A stretch of DNA of 51,459 nucleotides from a virus. This document shows positions 14,863 to 23,355 of the stretch, piece by piece (positions within the stretch are counted from its first letter, which is position 1; the number at the start of each line of letters is the position of its first letter). The DNA lies in IMG/VR virus record IMGVR_UViG_3300034101_005634, positions 1 through 51,459 of that record, one strand, 5' to 3'. The translations under genes and the position numbers were made by a program. Below the pieces are notes generated by a model, which was not told the DNA's origin, ran no database searches, and saw nothing but the letters and a program-made list of their open reading frames with translations.

Positions 14863-17289
14863 TTACTCTATAACAAGGCCGTTGTCAATAACTTTTATTG
14901 AAACTTTTTTCAAATTAGCATTTTTAATAATAAATCTAGCAATTGGTACTTGTAGTTCCGAGCGAACTAAATCTTTAATATCTCTAGCATGGAGATTTTT
15001 GCTTTTAAATTTATTAAAAATAAAATTATCCACTCCTTTATTAAATACTAATTTAAAATTCTTATTGTTTAACTTTTCTTTGATTTTGTCAATTTCAAGA
15101 TGCACAATTGATACAAGCTGCTGATCTTTTAAATCATCAAATATTAATAACTCATTAATTCTAGAAATCAACTCTGGTTTTAGATGTTTTTTGACGGATT
15201 CTGTATAGGAATCATTATTATTTATTTCTTCTTGAATGAACCCAAGTGTTTTCTTTTTGGCTTCTTGATGTCCTATATTACTTGTCATCACGACAATAGA
15301 TTTAGTGAAATCAATTTTTCTATTAAGATTGTCATTAACATATCCCTCGTCCAATAAATGCAATAAAAGATTAAGTATTTGTGGATCACATTTTTCTATT
15401 TCGTCAAATAAGACTACGCAGTTAGGATTATTTCTAACGAATTCTGTTAAAAGTCCACCTTCTTCATATCCAATATAACCAGCATTAGCACCAATCAATT
15501 TACTAATACCCGTCTTCTCTTGGTATTCGCTCATATTGATTTGAATAAAGGCTTTCTTGTTGCCAAAGTAATGCTCTGCAATCTTCTTTGCTGTATAGGT
15601 TTTGCCAACGCTAGTTGCACCGACAAAGAATAAATTACACAGGGGTTTTTTGTCGTCATTCAAACCAATTTTAGCACACGCGAGTATATCAGAAATTTTA
15701 TCAATGTTCTTATCTTGACCAAAAATATCTTTTTTCATTTTTTGGTCAAAGTTAATAAATTCATCTGTTTCTGGACAGATCGATGATACTGGTAAATTTA
15801 TTTTGGAAGCAACTACCTCTAGAACATCTTTTTGTTTGATTTTAAATTTATTTTTCAGTACACTTTTATTAAAAAGGCTGATTTTATCTATGTATTCTTT
15901 TAATAAGGTTTCATAAAAAAGCTCTTCTTCTTTGTTTGATAAAATATAATCATCTGATAATTTAGATGAAATTTCATCTTGAATTTTTTGAATATCTGGA
16001 GGTAGTTTTAATTTTTTAACTTTAACTTTTGCTCCAACTTGATCAATAATATCAAAAGCCTTATCTGGAAATTTTTTATCTAAAATGTATTTATCGCACA
16101 AATCCACAATAAGATCTATGGTTTCTTGTTCGTACTTTACAAAATGAAAGTTTTCATAAAACTTAATAGAATTTTGAATGATTTTATTTGTCTGTTCTTT
16201 GTCTGGTTCATCAATTATAATTGAATCAAATCTCCTCTTCATTGCGGAGTCTTTTTCAAAGAATTTTTTATATTCACTTGTAGTTGTAGCTCCAATGCAT
16301 TTAATGGACCCTCTTGCGAGTTCTGGTTTAAGCATATTTGCTGCATCCAGAGATCCTTCTGCGCTTCCAGTGCCAATGATTGTGTGGATTTCATCAAAAA
16401 ATAAAATAATATTTTTAAATTCAGATGCAGCCTTAATAAGAGATTTAAATTTTTCTTCAAATTCCCCTCTGTATCTTGTGCCAGCAACCATTGATGCAAT
16501 ATCTACACAATGGATCTCAAAGCCAGATAGATTAGTTGGAACTTTATTTTGAACTATTCTTTGGGCAAGACCTTCTACAATAGCTGTTTTACCAACCCCA
16601 GCATCTCCAACTAAAATAGCATTGCTTTTTGTTTTTTTAGATATAGTTTCAATTAATTCATCTATCTCCTTATCTCTTCCAGAGATTGGGCTAATTGAAT
16701 TATTAATTACTTGATCATTTAAACATATACAATATTTTTGTAATGGTTCGTATTTTTTAGCTAATGATTTAGTATCTGAAATTGGTGTTTCGCTTGTATT
16801 AGTATCTGATATTGATTGTCCAGAATTATTGTCGATGATTAATGACTCAATCATTGATTTGAGTTTTTCTGTATCTACTCCAGATTTAAATAGATACTCA
16901 GAAAAGAATAAAGAGCATTCTAATATCGAGTATATAATGTGTTCTGAGCCAATATAATAATTATCATATATCTCTGAAAAAGATTTCGCTGCGACCATTA
17001 CATCATTGACTTCTTGATGCCAACTACCGCTATTTTTATTGGCTTTGAAAAAATTAGGTTTTTCCTTTTGGAGTTTTGTGAAAATTTCAATATAACTATC
17101 AATTGATAAGTTAATATCGTTGTTTTTTACGTTCCTCCAAAAAGAATCCGCAGCATTTGCTAAACACCCATAAAAAACATGAGCGTTGTTGATTAGAGTG
17201 TGCTCATTATCGCTGGCAAATTGTTTTGCAAGTTTGTATGCTTTTTTTGCTCTTGGAGTTAGATTAAAATCGTTAATTCCCATCATCAT
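14863..17289 (-). CDS. ClpC/ClpA-like AAA+ protein unfoldase
   Basis: An 808-residue double-ring AAA+ protein. The N-terminal Clp-N repeat domain spans about 1-150 (LTPRAKKAYKLAKQFASD, SEHIIYSILE). D1 has Walker A GDAGVGKT (228-235) and Walker B ILFFDEIHTIIG. A short ClpC-like middle region follows DIIDQVGAKVKVKKLKLPPD. D2 has Walker A GATSVGKT (557-564), Walker B VVLFDEIEKC and sensor 1 MTSNIG. After sensor 1 comes L682-G683-F684, at the place of the IGF/IGL loop that docks ClpP in ClpA, ClpC and ClpX. Sensor 2 is HARDIKD. Length and domains match ClpC (about 810). Three ATGs open the frame. The third (17283) sits 14 nt after a GTGTAA element and may be the real start. No ClpP gene is in the window, so host ClpP is the likely partner. 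Confidence 0.9.
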   Translation of the reverse strand: MMMGINDFNLTPRAKKAYKLAKQFASDNEHTLINNAHVFYGCLANAADSFWRNVKNNDINLSIDSYIEIFTKLQKEKPNFFKANKNSGSWHQEVNDVMVAAKSFSEIYDNYYIGSEHIIYSILECSLFFSEYLFKSGVDTEKLKSMIESLIIDNNSGQSISDTNTSETPISDTKSLAKKYEPLQKYCICLNDQVINNSISPISGRDKEIDELIETISKKTKSNAILVGDAGVGKTAIVEGLAQRIVQNKVPTNLSGFEIHCVDIASMVAGTRYRGEFEEKFKSLIKAASEFKNIILFFDEIHTIIGTGSAEGSLDAANMLKPELARGSIKCIGATTTSEYKKFFEKDSAMKRRFDSIIIDEPDKEQTNKIIQNSIKFYENFHFVKYEQETIDLIVDLCDKYILDKKFPDKAFDIIDQVGAKVKVKKLKLPPDIQKIQDEISSKLSDDYILSNKEEELFYETLLKEYIDKISLFNKSVLKNKFKIKQKDVLEVVASKINLPVSSICPETDEFINFDQKMKKDIFGQDKNIDKISDILACAKIGLNDDKKPLCNLFFVGATSVGKTYTAKKIAEHYFGNKKAFIQINMSEYQEKTGISKLIGANAGYIGYEEGGLLTEFVRNNPNCVVLFDEIEKCDPQILNLLLHLLDEGYVNDNLNRKIDFTKSIVVMTSNIGHQEAKKKTLGFIQEEINNNDSYTESVKKHLKPELISRINELLIFDDLKDQQLVSIVHLEIDKIKEKLNNKNFKLVFNKGVDNFIFNKFKSKNLHARDIKDLVRSELQVPIARFIIKNANLKKVSIKVIDNGLVIE

Positions 17290-17291
17290 AA

Positions 17292-17297
17292 TTACAC
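17292..17297 (-). promoter_or_regulatory. GTGTAA element between the polymerase and Clp genes
   Basis: The 8 nt between the polymerase stop and the first Clp ATG read GTGTAATT. The hexamer begins 8, 11 or 14 nt before the three candidate ATGs. It matches elements before the genes at 551, 1728, 32863, 35535 and 44603. No Shine-Dalgarno sequence is present. Confidence 0.3.
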
Positions 17298-19859
17298 TTA
17301 TTTTAGTTCAGAAAGTTTCATATAAATCTTATCGTTTAGTATATTAATTTTATCAATAAAAACGATGTCATCTCCCTTCGATCCTTCGATGATAATTATA
17401 TCATCTTTTGATGGAAGCTTTTTACCAGAGTTTAAATACTCAGTCAATCTTTCTTTTTGCGATCCATCCATAAATAATCCACATACAGCGCCTAAATCAT
17501 CTTGTAGTTCTAGTCTGGCGTATTTATTTCCATTAGAGCTAGTTCTTTTTATAATATCTGTGAGTATGCCAACAAATTGAATATTTGAGCGTTGCTCAGA
17601 ATGTCTAACTTCCTTGGAAGAAATTAGTGATTTAATCTCATTGTTTTTAAATATTTCTCTAATGTTGTAAGAATAACTATATCCCAAAAGTTCTTTTTCA
17701 AAGAACCAATTTGCATATTTAATATGTTTTCTATTTATTTCGTATATTTTTTTGTAAGGTTCATACTTTTTCTTAAATGTATTAAATCTCTTTTCGCTAA
17801 AGAGGACTTTATTATCGTCTCCTAGTTTTTTATTTTTAAATACATCATGAATACAATTTAAAACATCAAAGTCGTATTGATTTCCAATCTCCAAAACATT
17901 TCTCTTCTCTCTGTCTGTCAGGATATTAAATGCCTGAGCCTCTAAGACTAGACGACATCTATCCTTCGTGACAAATGAATCTAAAAGACCCGCTTGAATT
18001 AAACCAGAAAGACATCCTATATTAACTCCAGATTGCTTGGCTGAGATAAATACTTCATACTTATTGCGGAAGCATCCTTCTCTAAACTCAAGTAGTGACT
18101 CTAAAACTTTATCTGATACTCCTTTAATACAATTTAATCCATATCGAATGTTTTTATCTTCTATTTTAAAATCAATATCTGACTTGTTAAGATCTGGTGG
18201 CAATAATTTTATGTCAAACAAAGATAATTCTTGAGAAATTTTGTGAATTTCTTCATGAGCATTTGGTTCAAATCTAGCAAATTTTAATAAACTTAAAAAG
18301 AATTCTTGTGGATAATTAAATTTTAAATAAACTGTAATTGACGCTAAATAGGCGTAACTAATTGAGTGAGACTTATTGAATGAATAATTGGCTGAATCTT
18401 CTGCAACTTTCCATAAAACTTCACTAATCACTGGATCAAGATTATTAATTGACACCTTTTCTTGGATTTTGTCTTTCCAAGCAGCCATTTGATCCACCTT
18501 CTTCTTGCCTACGATTCTTCTTAATTGCTCTGACTCATCTAAACTGAATCCTACTTTTACAGCCATTTTCATCAACTGCTCTTGATAAAGAGGAATTCCA
18601 CCAGTATAACTCAAAATGTCATCAAAGAATGGGTGTACAGATTGGAAGTCTCCTGTCCTAACATACTCAGCATATCTGTCTTTGAAGTCTAATGCTCCAG
18701 GTCTAGCTATCGCAACCACAGCAGAAAGCTGTTCTAGGTTTTTTGGAGCTATCTGCTTACATACTTTAAAGTTTGTATCTGCTTCGATTTGAAATAATCC
18801 CTGTGGAGCTTCAAGGCACGCTAGTGCAGCATAGATGGATTCATGTTGGCAGTCAATATCTGCCACATTGATTCCGATGCGCTTACAGATGTCATTGACG
18901 ACAGAGAGTGTTCTGAGGCCCAAGATATCGAATTTAACGCTCAAGCTCGCTACGTCATTCATATCATAACCAGAAACAAGTGCTCCGTCATTTGTGAGCT
19001 GTAGAGGCATGATATCTTCAAGGCCGTAATAACTAATACATATACCAGATGGATGAACTCCTGTGTTTTTATTGAGACCTTCTAGTTTTTTAGCCACCCT
19101 AAACGCCCTTTTATATTTATCAGCGTATTTTTTAAATAACTCACTCTCTTCATATGCAACTTTTAATTTTGAAACCTTGCCAAATTTTTTAGGAATGGAG
19201 TCACTGATTTCATTTACCTGTGTCTCCGAAAGCTCTGAAACTATTTTGCCGCACTCTTTAATGCAGAGTTTGCCACTTAATGTATTCAAAGTCAAAATCT
19301 TTGAGGTTCTACCTTTATATTTTTCATTGATATAATTAATGACCTCCATTCGTCTGTCATAACTAATGTCATTGTCAATATCAGCCAATAGACTTCCATC
19401 TAGATATATCTGTCCATTGTGTTCTATTTTTTTGGCTCGACTCTTGGAAACAAATCTTTCAAAGAAAAGATCGTATTGAATAGGGTCAATGTTAGTTACG
19501 CCAATTACATAAAGAACAAGAGAACCTGCAGCACTTCCGCGCCCAGCACCAGTTGGAATAGATTTTTCTTTGCAGAAATTTAAAATGTCCCAATTTAATA
19601 GAATGTAATCAATAAACCCTAATTCATTAAGAATGTCTAGCTCCTCTTTTAATCTTTCGTAATACTTATTAACATCATGTTTTTTATCAATACCTCTTAG
19701 GATTACCCCTTTATAACAAAGTCTCCTCAAGAAATTGAAATTTGATGAATTAGGATCACAACCAGCATAGTCGTAATACTTTTTATCGATTTTAATTTCT
19801 GGTAATTTTACACCAACTGGGAAAGGTGTTTCATATTTTGAGTAGTTTTCAAATTTCAT
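17298..19859 (-). CDS. dnaE: DNA polymerase III alpha subunit, catalytic part without PHP domain
   Basis: An 853-residue protein covering the palm, thumb, fingers and C-terminal OB parts of DnaE. It starts just after where the PHP domain would end. Motifs seen: IPTGAGRGSAAGSLVLYVIG near 104-123; the catalytic pair D160-I-D162 in LADIDNDISYDRR (PDFDIDF in DnaE); KFDILGLRTLSVV; GGIPLYQEQLMKMAVKVGFS; EDSANYSFNKSHSISYAYLA; and an OB-fold start IQFVGILTDIIKRTSSNG. E. coli DnaE is 1160 residues, and the difference is mainly the missing N-terminal PHP domain, which is a separate gene at 20463-21245. The exonuclease gene lies between, overlapping by 4 bp (ATGA). This is the phage replicase. A clamp-binding motif was not recognised. 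Confidence 0.93.
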   Translation of the reverse strand: MKFENYSKYETPFPVGVKLPEIKIDKKYYDYAGCDPNSSNFNFLRRLCYKGVILRGIDKKHDVNKYYERLKEELDILNELGFIDYILLNWDILNFCKEKSIPTGAGRGSAAGSLVLYVIGVTNIDPIQYDLFFERFVSKSRAKKIEHNGQIYLDGSLLADIDNDISYDRRMEVINYINEKYKGRTSKILTLNTLSGKLCIKECGKIVSELSETQVNEISDSIPKKFGKVSKLKVAYEESELFKKYADKYKRAFRVAKKLEGLNKNTGVHPSGICISYYGLEDIMPLQLTNDGALVSGYDMNDVASLSVKFDILGLRTLSVVNDICKRIGINVADIDCQHESIYAALACLEAPQGLFQIEADTNFKVCKQIAPKNLEQLSAVVAIARPGALDFKDRYAEYVRTGDFQSVHPFFDDILSYTGGIPLYQEQLMKMAVKVGFSLDESEQLRRIVGKKKVDQMAAWKDKIQEKVSINNLDPVISEVLWKVAEDSANYSFNKSHSISYAYLASITVYLKFNYPQEFFLSLLKFARFEPNAHEEIHKISQELSLFDIKLLPPDLNKSDIDFKIEDKNIRYGLNCIKGVSDKVLESLLEFREGCFRNKYEVFISAKQSGVNIGCLSGLIQAGLLDSFVTKDRCRLVLEAQAFNILTDREKRNVLEIGNQYDFDVLNCIHDVFKNKKLGDDNKVLFSEKRFNTFKKKYEPYKKIYEINRKHIKYANWFFEKELLGYSYSYNIREIFKNNEIKSLISSKEVRHSEQRSNIQFVGILTDIIKRTSSNGNKYARLELQDDLGAVCGLFMDGSQKERLTEYLNSGKKLPSKDDIIIIEGSKGDDIVFIDKINILNDKIYMKLSELK

Positions 19860-20488
19860 AATTCAATATCAAAAAGTTGTTTTCTAAAGATTCTAAAATT
19901 CATCTCAATGTCATACATAGCGTCATGTAATCTTTTTGGATCGTGTGGTATGTCATACTTTTTCAATAAAGTGGCTTGAGATGTTTTTAAACCTCTTTCT
20001 TTGTGATTTAAAAGTCTATATTGCCAACTTAATAAATTTTCCTTTTGTACTGGTATTTCTTTTGCTATTGCCGTTGCAATAGATTTTGTATCAATGATTC
20101 TATTAATAAATGAATAATCTGAAGGCAGACCTATTTCTCTCCTCCAAATATTTACCATATAAACATCAAACCCAAGAAGATTTTGACCAATAATTAAATT
20201 ATTTTCATCTTCTAGGTATTTAGAGAATTTATCAAAGACATCTTTGGGGTCTAAACTCCTCCTGTCGTAGGCTTGTTTAGAGAAGCCAGTGATTTTTGCC
20301 GCCTCATCAGAAATGTTTAGATCTTCCCATCTTATATAAAGATCGTGTTTTTCTAAGACTTTATCTCCTTCCGCCAGAATCCAAGCAACTTGCCACGGAC
20401 GAGAATTAATTAAATTCAAGCCCTCTGTTTCTGTGTCAAAAATTAAATATCTCTGCTTCTTATTAAATCTTAGTAAGTTCTCTTTCAT
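19856..20488 (-). CDS. DEDDh proofreading 3'-5' exonuclease (DnaQ-like)
   Basis: A 210-residue DnaQ-superfamily exonuclease. Exo I is FDTETEGLN with D18 and E20, Exo II is IIGQNLLGFDVYMVN, and Exo III is H188-D-A-M-Y-D193, the DEDDh arrangement. The four acidic residues and the general-base histidine are all present. It lies exactly between the PHP gene (26-bp overlap) and the polymerase gene (4-bp ATGA overlap), so the three are translationally coupled. It is the obvious proofreading subunit of the split replicase. The order PHP-exo-pol on the mRNA resembles the domain order of PolC, where the exonuclease is built into the PHP region. Confidence 0.92.
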   Translation of the reverse strand: MKENLLRFNKKQRYLIFDTETEGLNLINSRPWQVAWILAEGDKVLEKHDLYIRWEDLNISDEAAKITGFSKQAYDRRSLDPKDVFDKFSKYLEDENNLIIGQNLLGFDVYMVNIWRREIGLPSDYSFINRIIDTKSIATAIAKEIPVQKENLLSWQYRLLNHKERGLKTSQATLLKKYDIPHDPKRLHDAMYDIEMNFRIFRKQLFDIEL

Positions 20489-21245
20489 GATTTTCTAAAT
20501 AACTTTCAAAACAAAATTCATTACTACCAAAATGATTTAAATTTGGATTAGATAGCGATGATACTTTACCAAAAGATCTATTGCATAGAATTTTGTAAGT
20601 CTGCAGGGCTTCATAATCTTTTCTACTCTTATAGAAAATTGATTTGCATAAAACAGTATTATATTTTTTATCATAATTTGTGAATTTTAAAACAAGATCT
20701 TCAATCAAAGAATCAAATGGCAAACCGTTTCTCTCTATCAAAAATGATGGTTTAATTTTGTTAAAGTCTGGTATGCAGTTGTTTAAATACATACTATTAT
20801 TAAATATAAAAGAGTCGTAAAATGGAATAACTAAATCCAAGTCCTTTGTCCAAATAGAGTTTAAATAATTAAAATCAATCTTATTTTTGCCGACTAAGGA
20901 TGTAAACGTGGATATTTTATTTAATAAAGTGCAACCATTATCATTCTTTGCAAAGATGATAATTTTATGATTTGATAAATTTGAATCTTCATCAATATCA
21001 TTGCAACATGTTAATCTCAAACCAAAGATTAATTGCATATCGTTTTCTTTGCATAAATTATGGCTTTTAATAAAGCCCGTCATGCAGTCTTCAACTAGAA
21101 CAAGCCTATCAATACCATTCTCTTTGCATATGTTAATGATGCTATCTGGACCATCCAAATCGTCAGATTTTTCGATTGTAAGTATACTCTTGCCTATGGA
21201 GTAACAAGATTTAAAAATAGGTATCATACCTATATATCGTAGCAT
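20463..21245 (-). CDS. Separate PHP-domain protein of DNA polymerase III, degenerate
   Basis: A 260-residue protein matching the N-terminal PHP part of DnaE. Visible are IPIFKSCYSIGKSILTIE (HLRVHSDYSMIDG in DnaE), IINICKENGIDRLVLVEDCM (A...GM.AlAiTDH.N), LIFGLRLTCC (KPIiG.e), IIIFAKNDNGCTLLNKIST (LtvLAkN..GY.NL..L.S) and finally the NHFGSNEFCFESYL type segment before DnaE's palm. The metal-binding histidines of the first and second PHP motifs are gone (HxH becomes FKS, TDH becomes VED). It is therefore predicted to be inactive as a phosphoesterase and to be structural, as in E. coli DnaE. It probably assembles with the 17298-19859 product. It overlaps the exonuclease gene by 26 bp. Confidence 0.8.
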   Translation of the reverse strand: MLRYIGMIPIFKSCYSIGKSILTIEKSDDLDGPDSIINICKENGIDRLVLVEDCMTGFIKSHNLCKENDMQLIFGLRLTCCNDIDEDSNLSNHKIIIFAKNDNGCTLLNKISTFTSLVGKNKIDFNYLNSIWTKDLDLVIPFYDSFIFNNSMYLNNCIPDFNKIKPSFLIERNGLPFDSLIEDLVLKFTNYDKKYNTVLCKSIFYKSRKDYEALQTYKILCNRSFGKVSSLSNPNLNHFGSNEFCFESYLENHERELTKI

Positions 21246-21260
21246 GATTAATCAACAAAA

Positions 21261-22286
21261 TCAAGAAGAAAAGGCTGGGCAACCAGCGTAATATTTCATC
21301 TCATAACTGCCATCGTCAGGAACCAGAGTTTCTTTAAAGTCTTCTTCCATAACCGATGAAACAAATTCTCCTTTTTTATTAAAAATATGATAATAAAAAA
21401 AATCAAACCTCATTGGGCAATTCCATTTTTTAGTTCCATCTTTTTTGAGTTCTCCTTTTTTGGATGCAAAACCACATAATAATTTCCCACTAAAAGATTT
21501 ATCTGATGGATAACCTTTATAATGAGCCATGTTTTTTTTAGCATCTTTTTCAGAAAAATTGTCTAAATATTTTTGTATTTCGGTTAATTGCACCTGAAAA
21601 CCAAAAAGCTCTTCATCTGTAATGGGTTTCATTCTTATGATACCAGAATTTTTTGACTCTTCATCTAAATCAAATTTAAGGAATAAAAACTCGCTTTCTC
21701 TATTATGAAATTCTGGAAATAGTTTTTTAACCGCAAGACTGTACATTAAGTCTTGCATATTATCCGTTATTTCTTTTCCAGAAAAAACTGACTTACTGCT
21801 TTTAAAGTCTCTAATTAGAGCGAATTTTTTATTTTTATACAGAAAAAGCTTATCAATAAATCCTTTTATTTTATATTTAATTAATCCATCATCCTCTTCA
21901 ATATCAAAAGATTGTTCTGACAAGGATTTGAATGGGGTCGCATTTTGATTGCCAAAAAAATCATAAGACAAACCATTAAATGTCATTTCTTTGATTAAAT
22001 TGATATTATCTTCATCGTCTACACCTTCTTTTTTGGCGTGTTTTAAAACAAGTCTCTTTATGGATTCAACACAAAAAATATCTTGTTGTTTAATAATTAA
22101 ATTAAAATGTTTTTTTCTTTTTGGATTGCCAAGTAATTCAAATATTAAATGACATATAGATCCTCTCTTAGCGCCATCATTACTCGGATCTGGCATCTTA
22201 AGATGATATTTAGCCCAATACAACCAAGAGCATGACTGCGCTGTCTTTATTCTACTCGCAGAAAGAGATGTTTTAAAATTGCTCAT
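21261..22286 (-). CDS. PD-(D/E)XK exonuclease, RecB/Cas4-like
   Basis: A 341-residue protein with the RecB-family nuclease layout. The N-terminal SASRIKTAQSCSWLYWAKYH is followed by GAKRGSICHLIFELLG with the motif histidine, then KGFIDKLFLYKNKKFALIRD-FKSSK (metal-binding Asp and the D-x-K core). The helix QDLMYSLA matches QxxxYxxA. Cysteines at about residue 19 and in the C-terminal part (LLCGFASKK, WNCPMRFDF, YAGCPAF) recall the one-plus-three cysteine iron-sulfur arrangement of AddB and Cas4, but the spacing is not classical. It likely resects DNA ends in recombination or degrades host DNA. It lies 15 bp before the PHP gene and overlaps the primase gene by 14 bp. Confidence 0.8.
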   Translation of the reverse strand: MSNFKTSLSASRIKTAQSCSWLYWAKYHLKMPDPSNDGAKRGSICHLIFELLGNPKRKKHFNLIIKQQDIFCVESIKRLVLKHAKKEGVDDEDNINLIKEMTFNGLSYDFFGNQNATPFKSLSEQSFDIEEDDGLIKYKIKGFIDKLFLYKNKKFALIRDFKSSKSVFSGKEITDNMQDLMYSLAVKKLFPEFHNRESEFLFLKFDLDEESKNSGIIRMKPITDEELFGFQVQLTEIQKYLDNFSEKDAKKNMAHYKGYPSDKSFSGKLLCGFASKKGELKKDGTKKWNCPMRFDFFYYHIFNKKGEFVSSVMEEDFKETLVPDDGSYEMKYYAGCPAFSS

Positions 22287-23355
22287 TGTAAAGTTTTTTG
22301 AATTTTTTAATATCGTTGATATTAAAATGGGCGCTATTTTTCTCTATGAAATCTATAATAAATTCTAATTGTTTTCTTTGATCTAGTTCGGCATTGATCC
22401 AATTATTAAAATCATAATCCTCTTCGTGTGCAGCATTAAAATCATTATATGGTTTTGGTGGTAATTTTATTATAAGTTGATCCAAGTTAAAAAATTTACT
22501 TAAAACGATAAATGTTTTTATAGATGAAACAAGTCCATGATTTTTGCTTGATTCAAAATCATTATTATTTGATATTATAATTTTATTAATTTCTTTGCTG
22601 CTTAAATACGATATAATATTAGAGTTTATACCCAAACCAAATGTAACAAGTGTATTTTTTATTCCTTGTTCAAATAATGACATGCAGTCACCTATGCTTT
22701 CAACCAAGATGACTTCTTTTTTTTCTGAAATAATCTTATCAACATTGTCTTCGGATGGTACATAAGCTGGATAAATCCAATTTCTTCTTTTTCCTAAATG
22801 CTTCCATTTTGGATAGTCATTATTATCATCTACTTTTCTGCCAGAAAATCCAACGATCTGTTCATGCTCATTATATATAGGAAAAACCATTCTTCTGTAC
22901 ATTTGACCAACTCCAGCCAATCCAGTCTTAAAAAACTTTTGAGTTTCTTCTGAGATTTTTCTGTTCTTATAAAAGTTGTAATTTGGAAATAATCTTTCTA
23001 AAATTGTATTCGGGTAAACGTTTTCCATTTGTATTAATTCTCTTGGTATGTATTCTACTACCTCTCCATTCAAAATATTTTTTAATATTGAATTTAATTG
23101 TTTTTTATCATGTTTTAATGTTAGCTTTATTAAGGCTTCGATTGGTTTTGGTCCTTGATTGTCTACGAAATCAGTCCAAACACCAGTATTTTTATATATT
23201 TGAACAGCGGTTTTATTATCCCCATTTCTATATAAAGCACTTGTTCTCCAATGATTTCCGCAATCAATTAACTGATATCCTATTGATTCTAAAATATCTT
23301 TAATTTTATTAGAATCTATCAAAGTCTGGGATTTCATCATTTTCGTTGTCATCAT
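22273..23355 (-). CDS. DNA primase (DnaG/TOPRIM type), degenerate motifs
   Basis: A 360-residue protein. The N-terminal part (IKDILESIGYQLIDCGNHWR, IYKNTGVWTDFV) has the shape of a CHC2-type zinc domain, but only C32 and H35 of the ligands remain. The RNA-polymerase basic region shows RMVFPIYNEHEQIVGFSGRK near 155-174. The TOPRIM domain has E219-S-I-G-D223 in ILVESIGDCMSLFEQG. At the usual DxD strand it reads IIISNNNDFES (258-268), with Asn in place of the two conserved Asp. Its place directly after DnaB supports a primase role. Activity with Asn at these positions is uncertain. The frame opens MMTTKMMKSQ inside dnaB; the ATG giving MKSQTL (23334) would shorten the overlap. Confidence 0.75.
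   Translation of the reverse strand: MMTTKMMKSQTLIDSNKIKDILESIGYQLIDCGNHWRTSALYRNGDNKTAVQIYKNTGVWTDFVDNQGPKPIEALIKLTLKHDKKQLNSILKNILNGEVVEYIPRELIQMENVYPNTILERLFPNYNFYKNRKISEETQKFFKTGLAGVGQMYRRMVFPIYNEHEQIVGFSGRKVDDNNDYPKWKHLGKRRNWIYPAYVPSEDNVDKIISEKKEVILVESIGDCMSLFEQGIKNTLVTFGLGINSNIISYLSSKEINKIIISNNNDFESSKNHGLVSSIKTFIVLSKFFNLDQLIIKLPPKPYNDFNAAHEEDYDFNNWINAELDQRKQLEFIIDFIEKNSAHFNINDIKKFKKLYNEQF

Noticed and set aside
17298-21245. Intein-split DNA polymerase
   Set aside because: No intein start Cys, HN-Cys end or homing domain is seen at the break points, and an exonuclease gene lies between.
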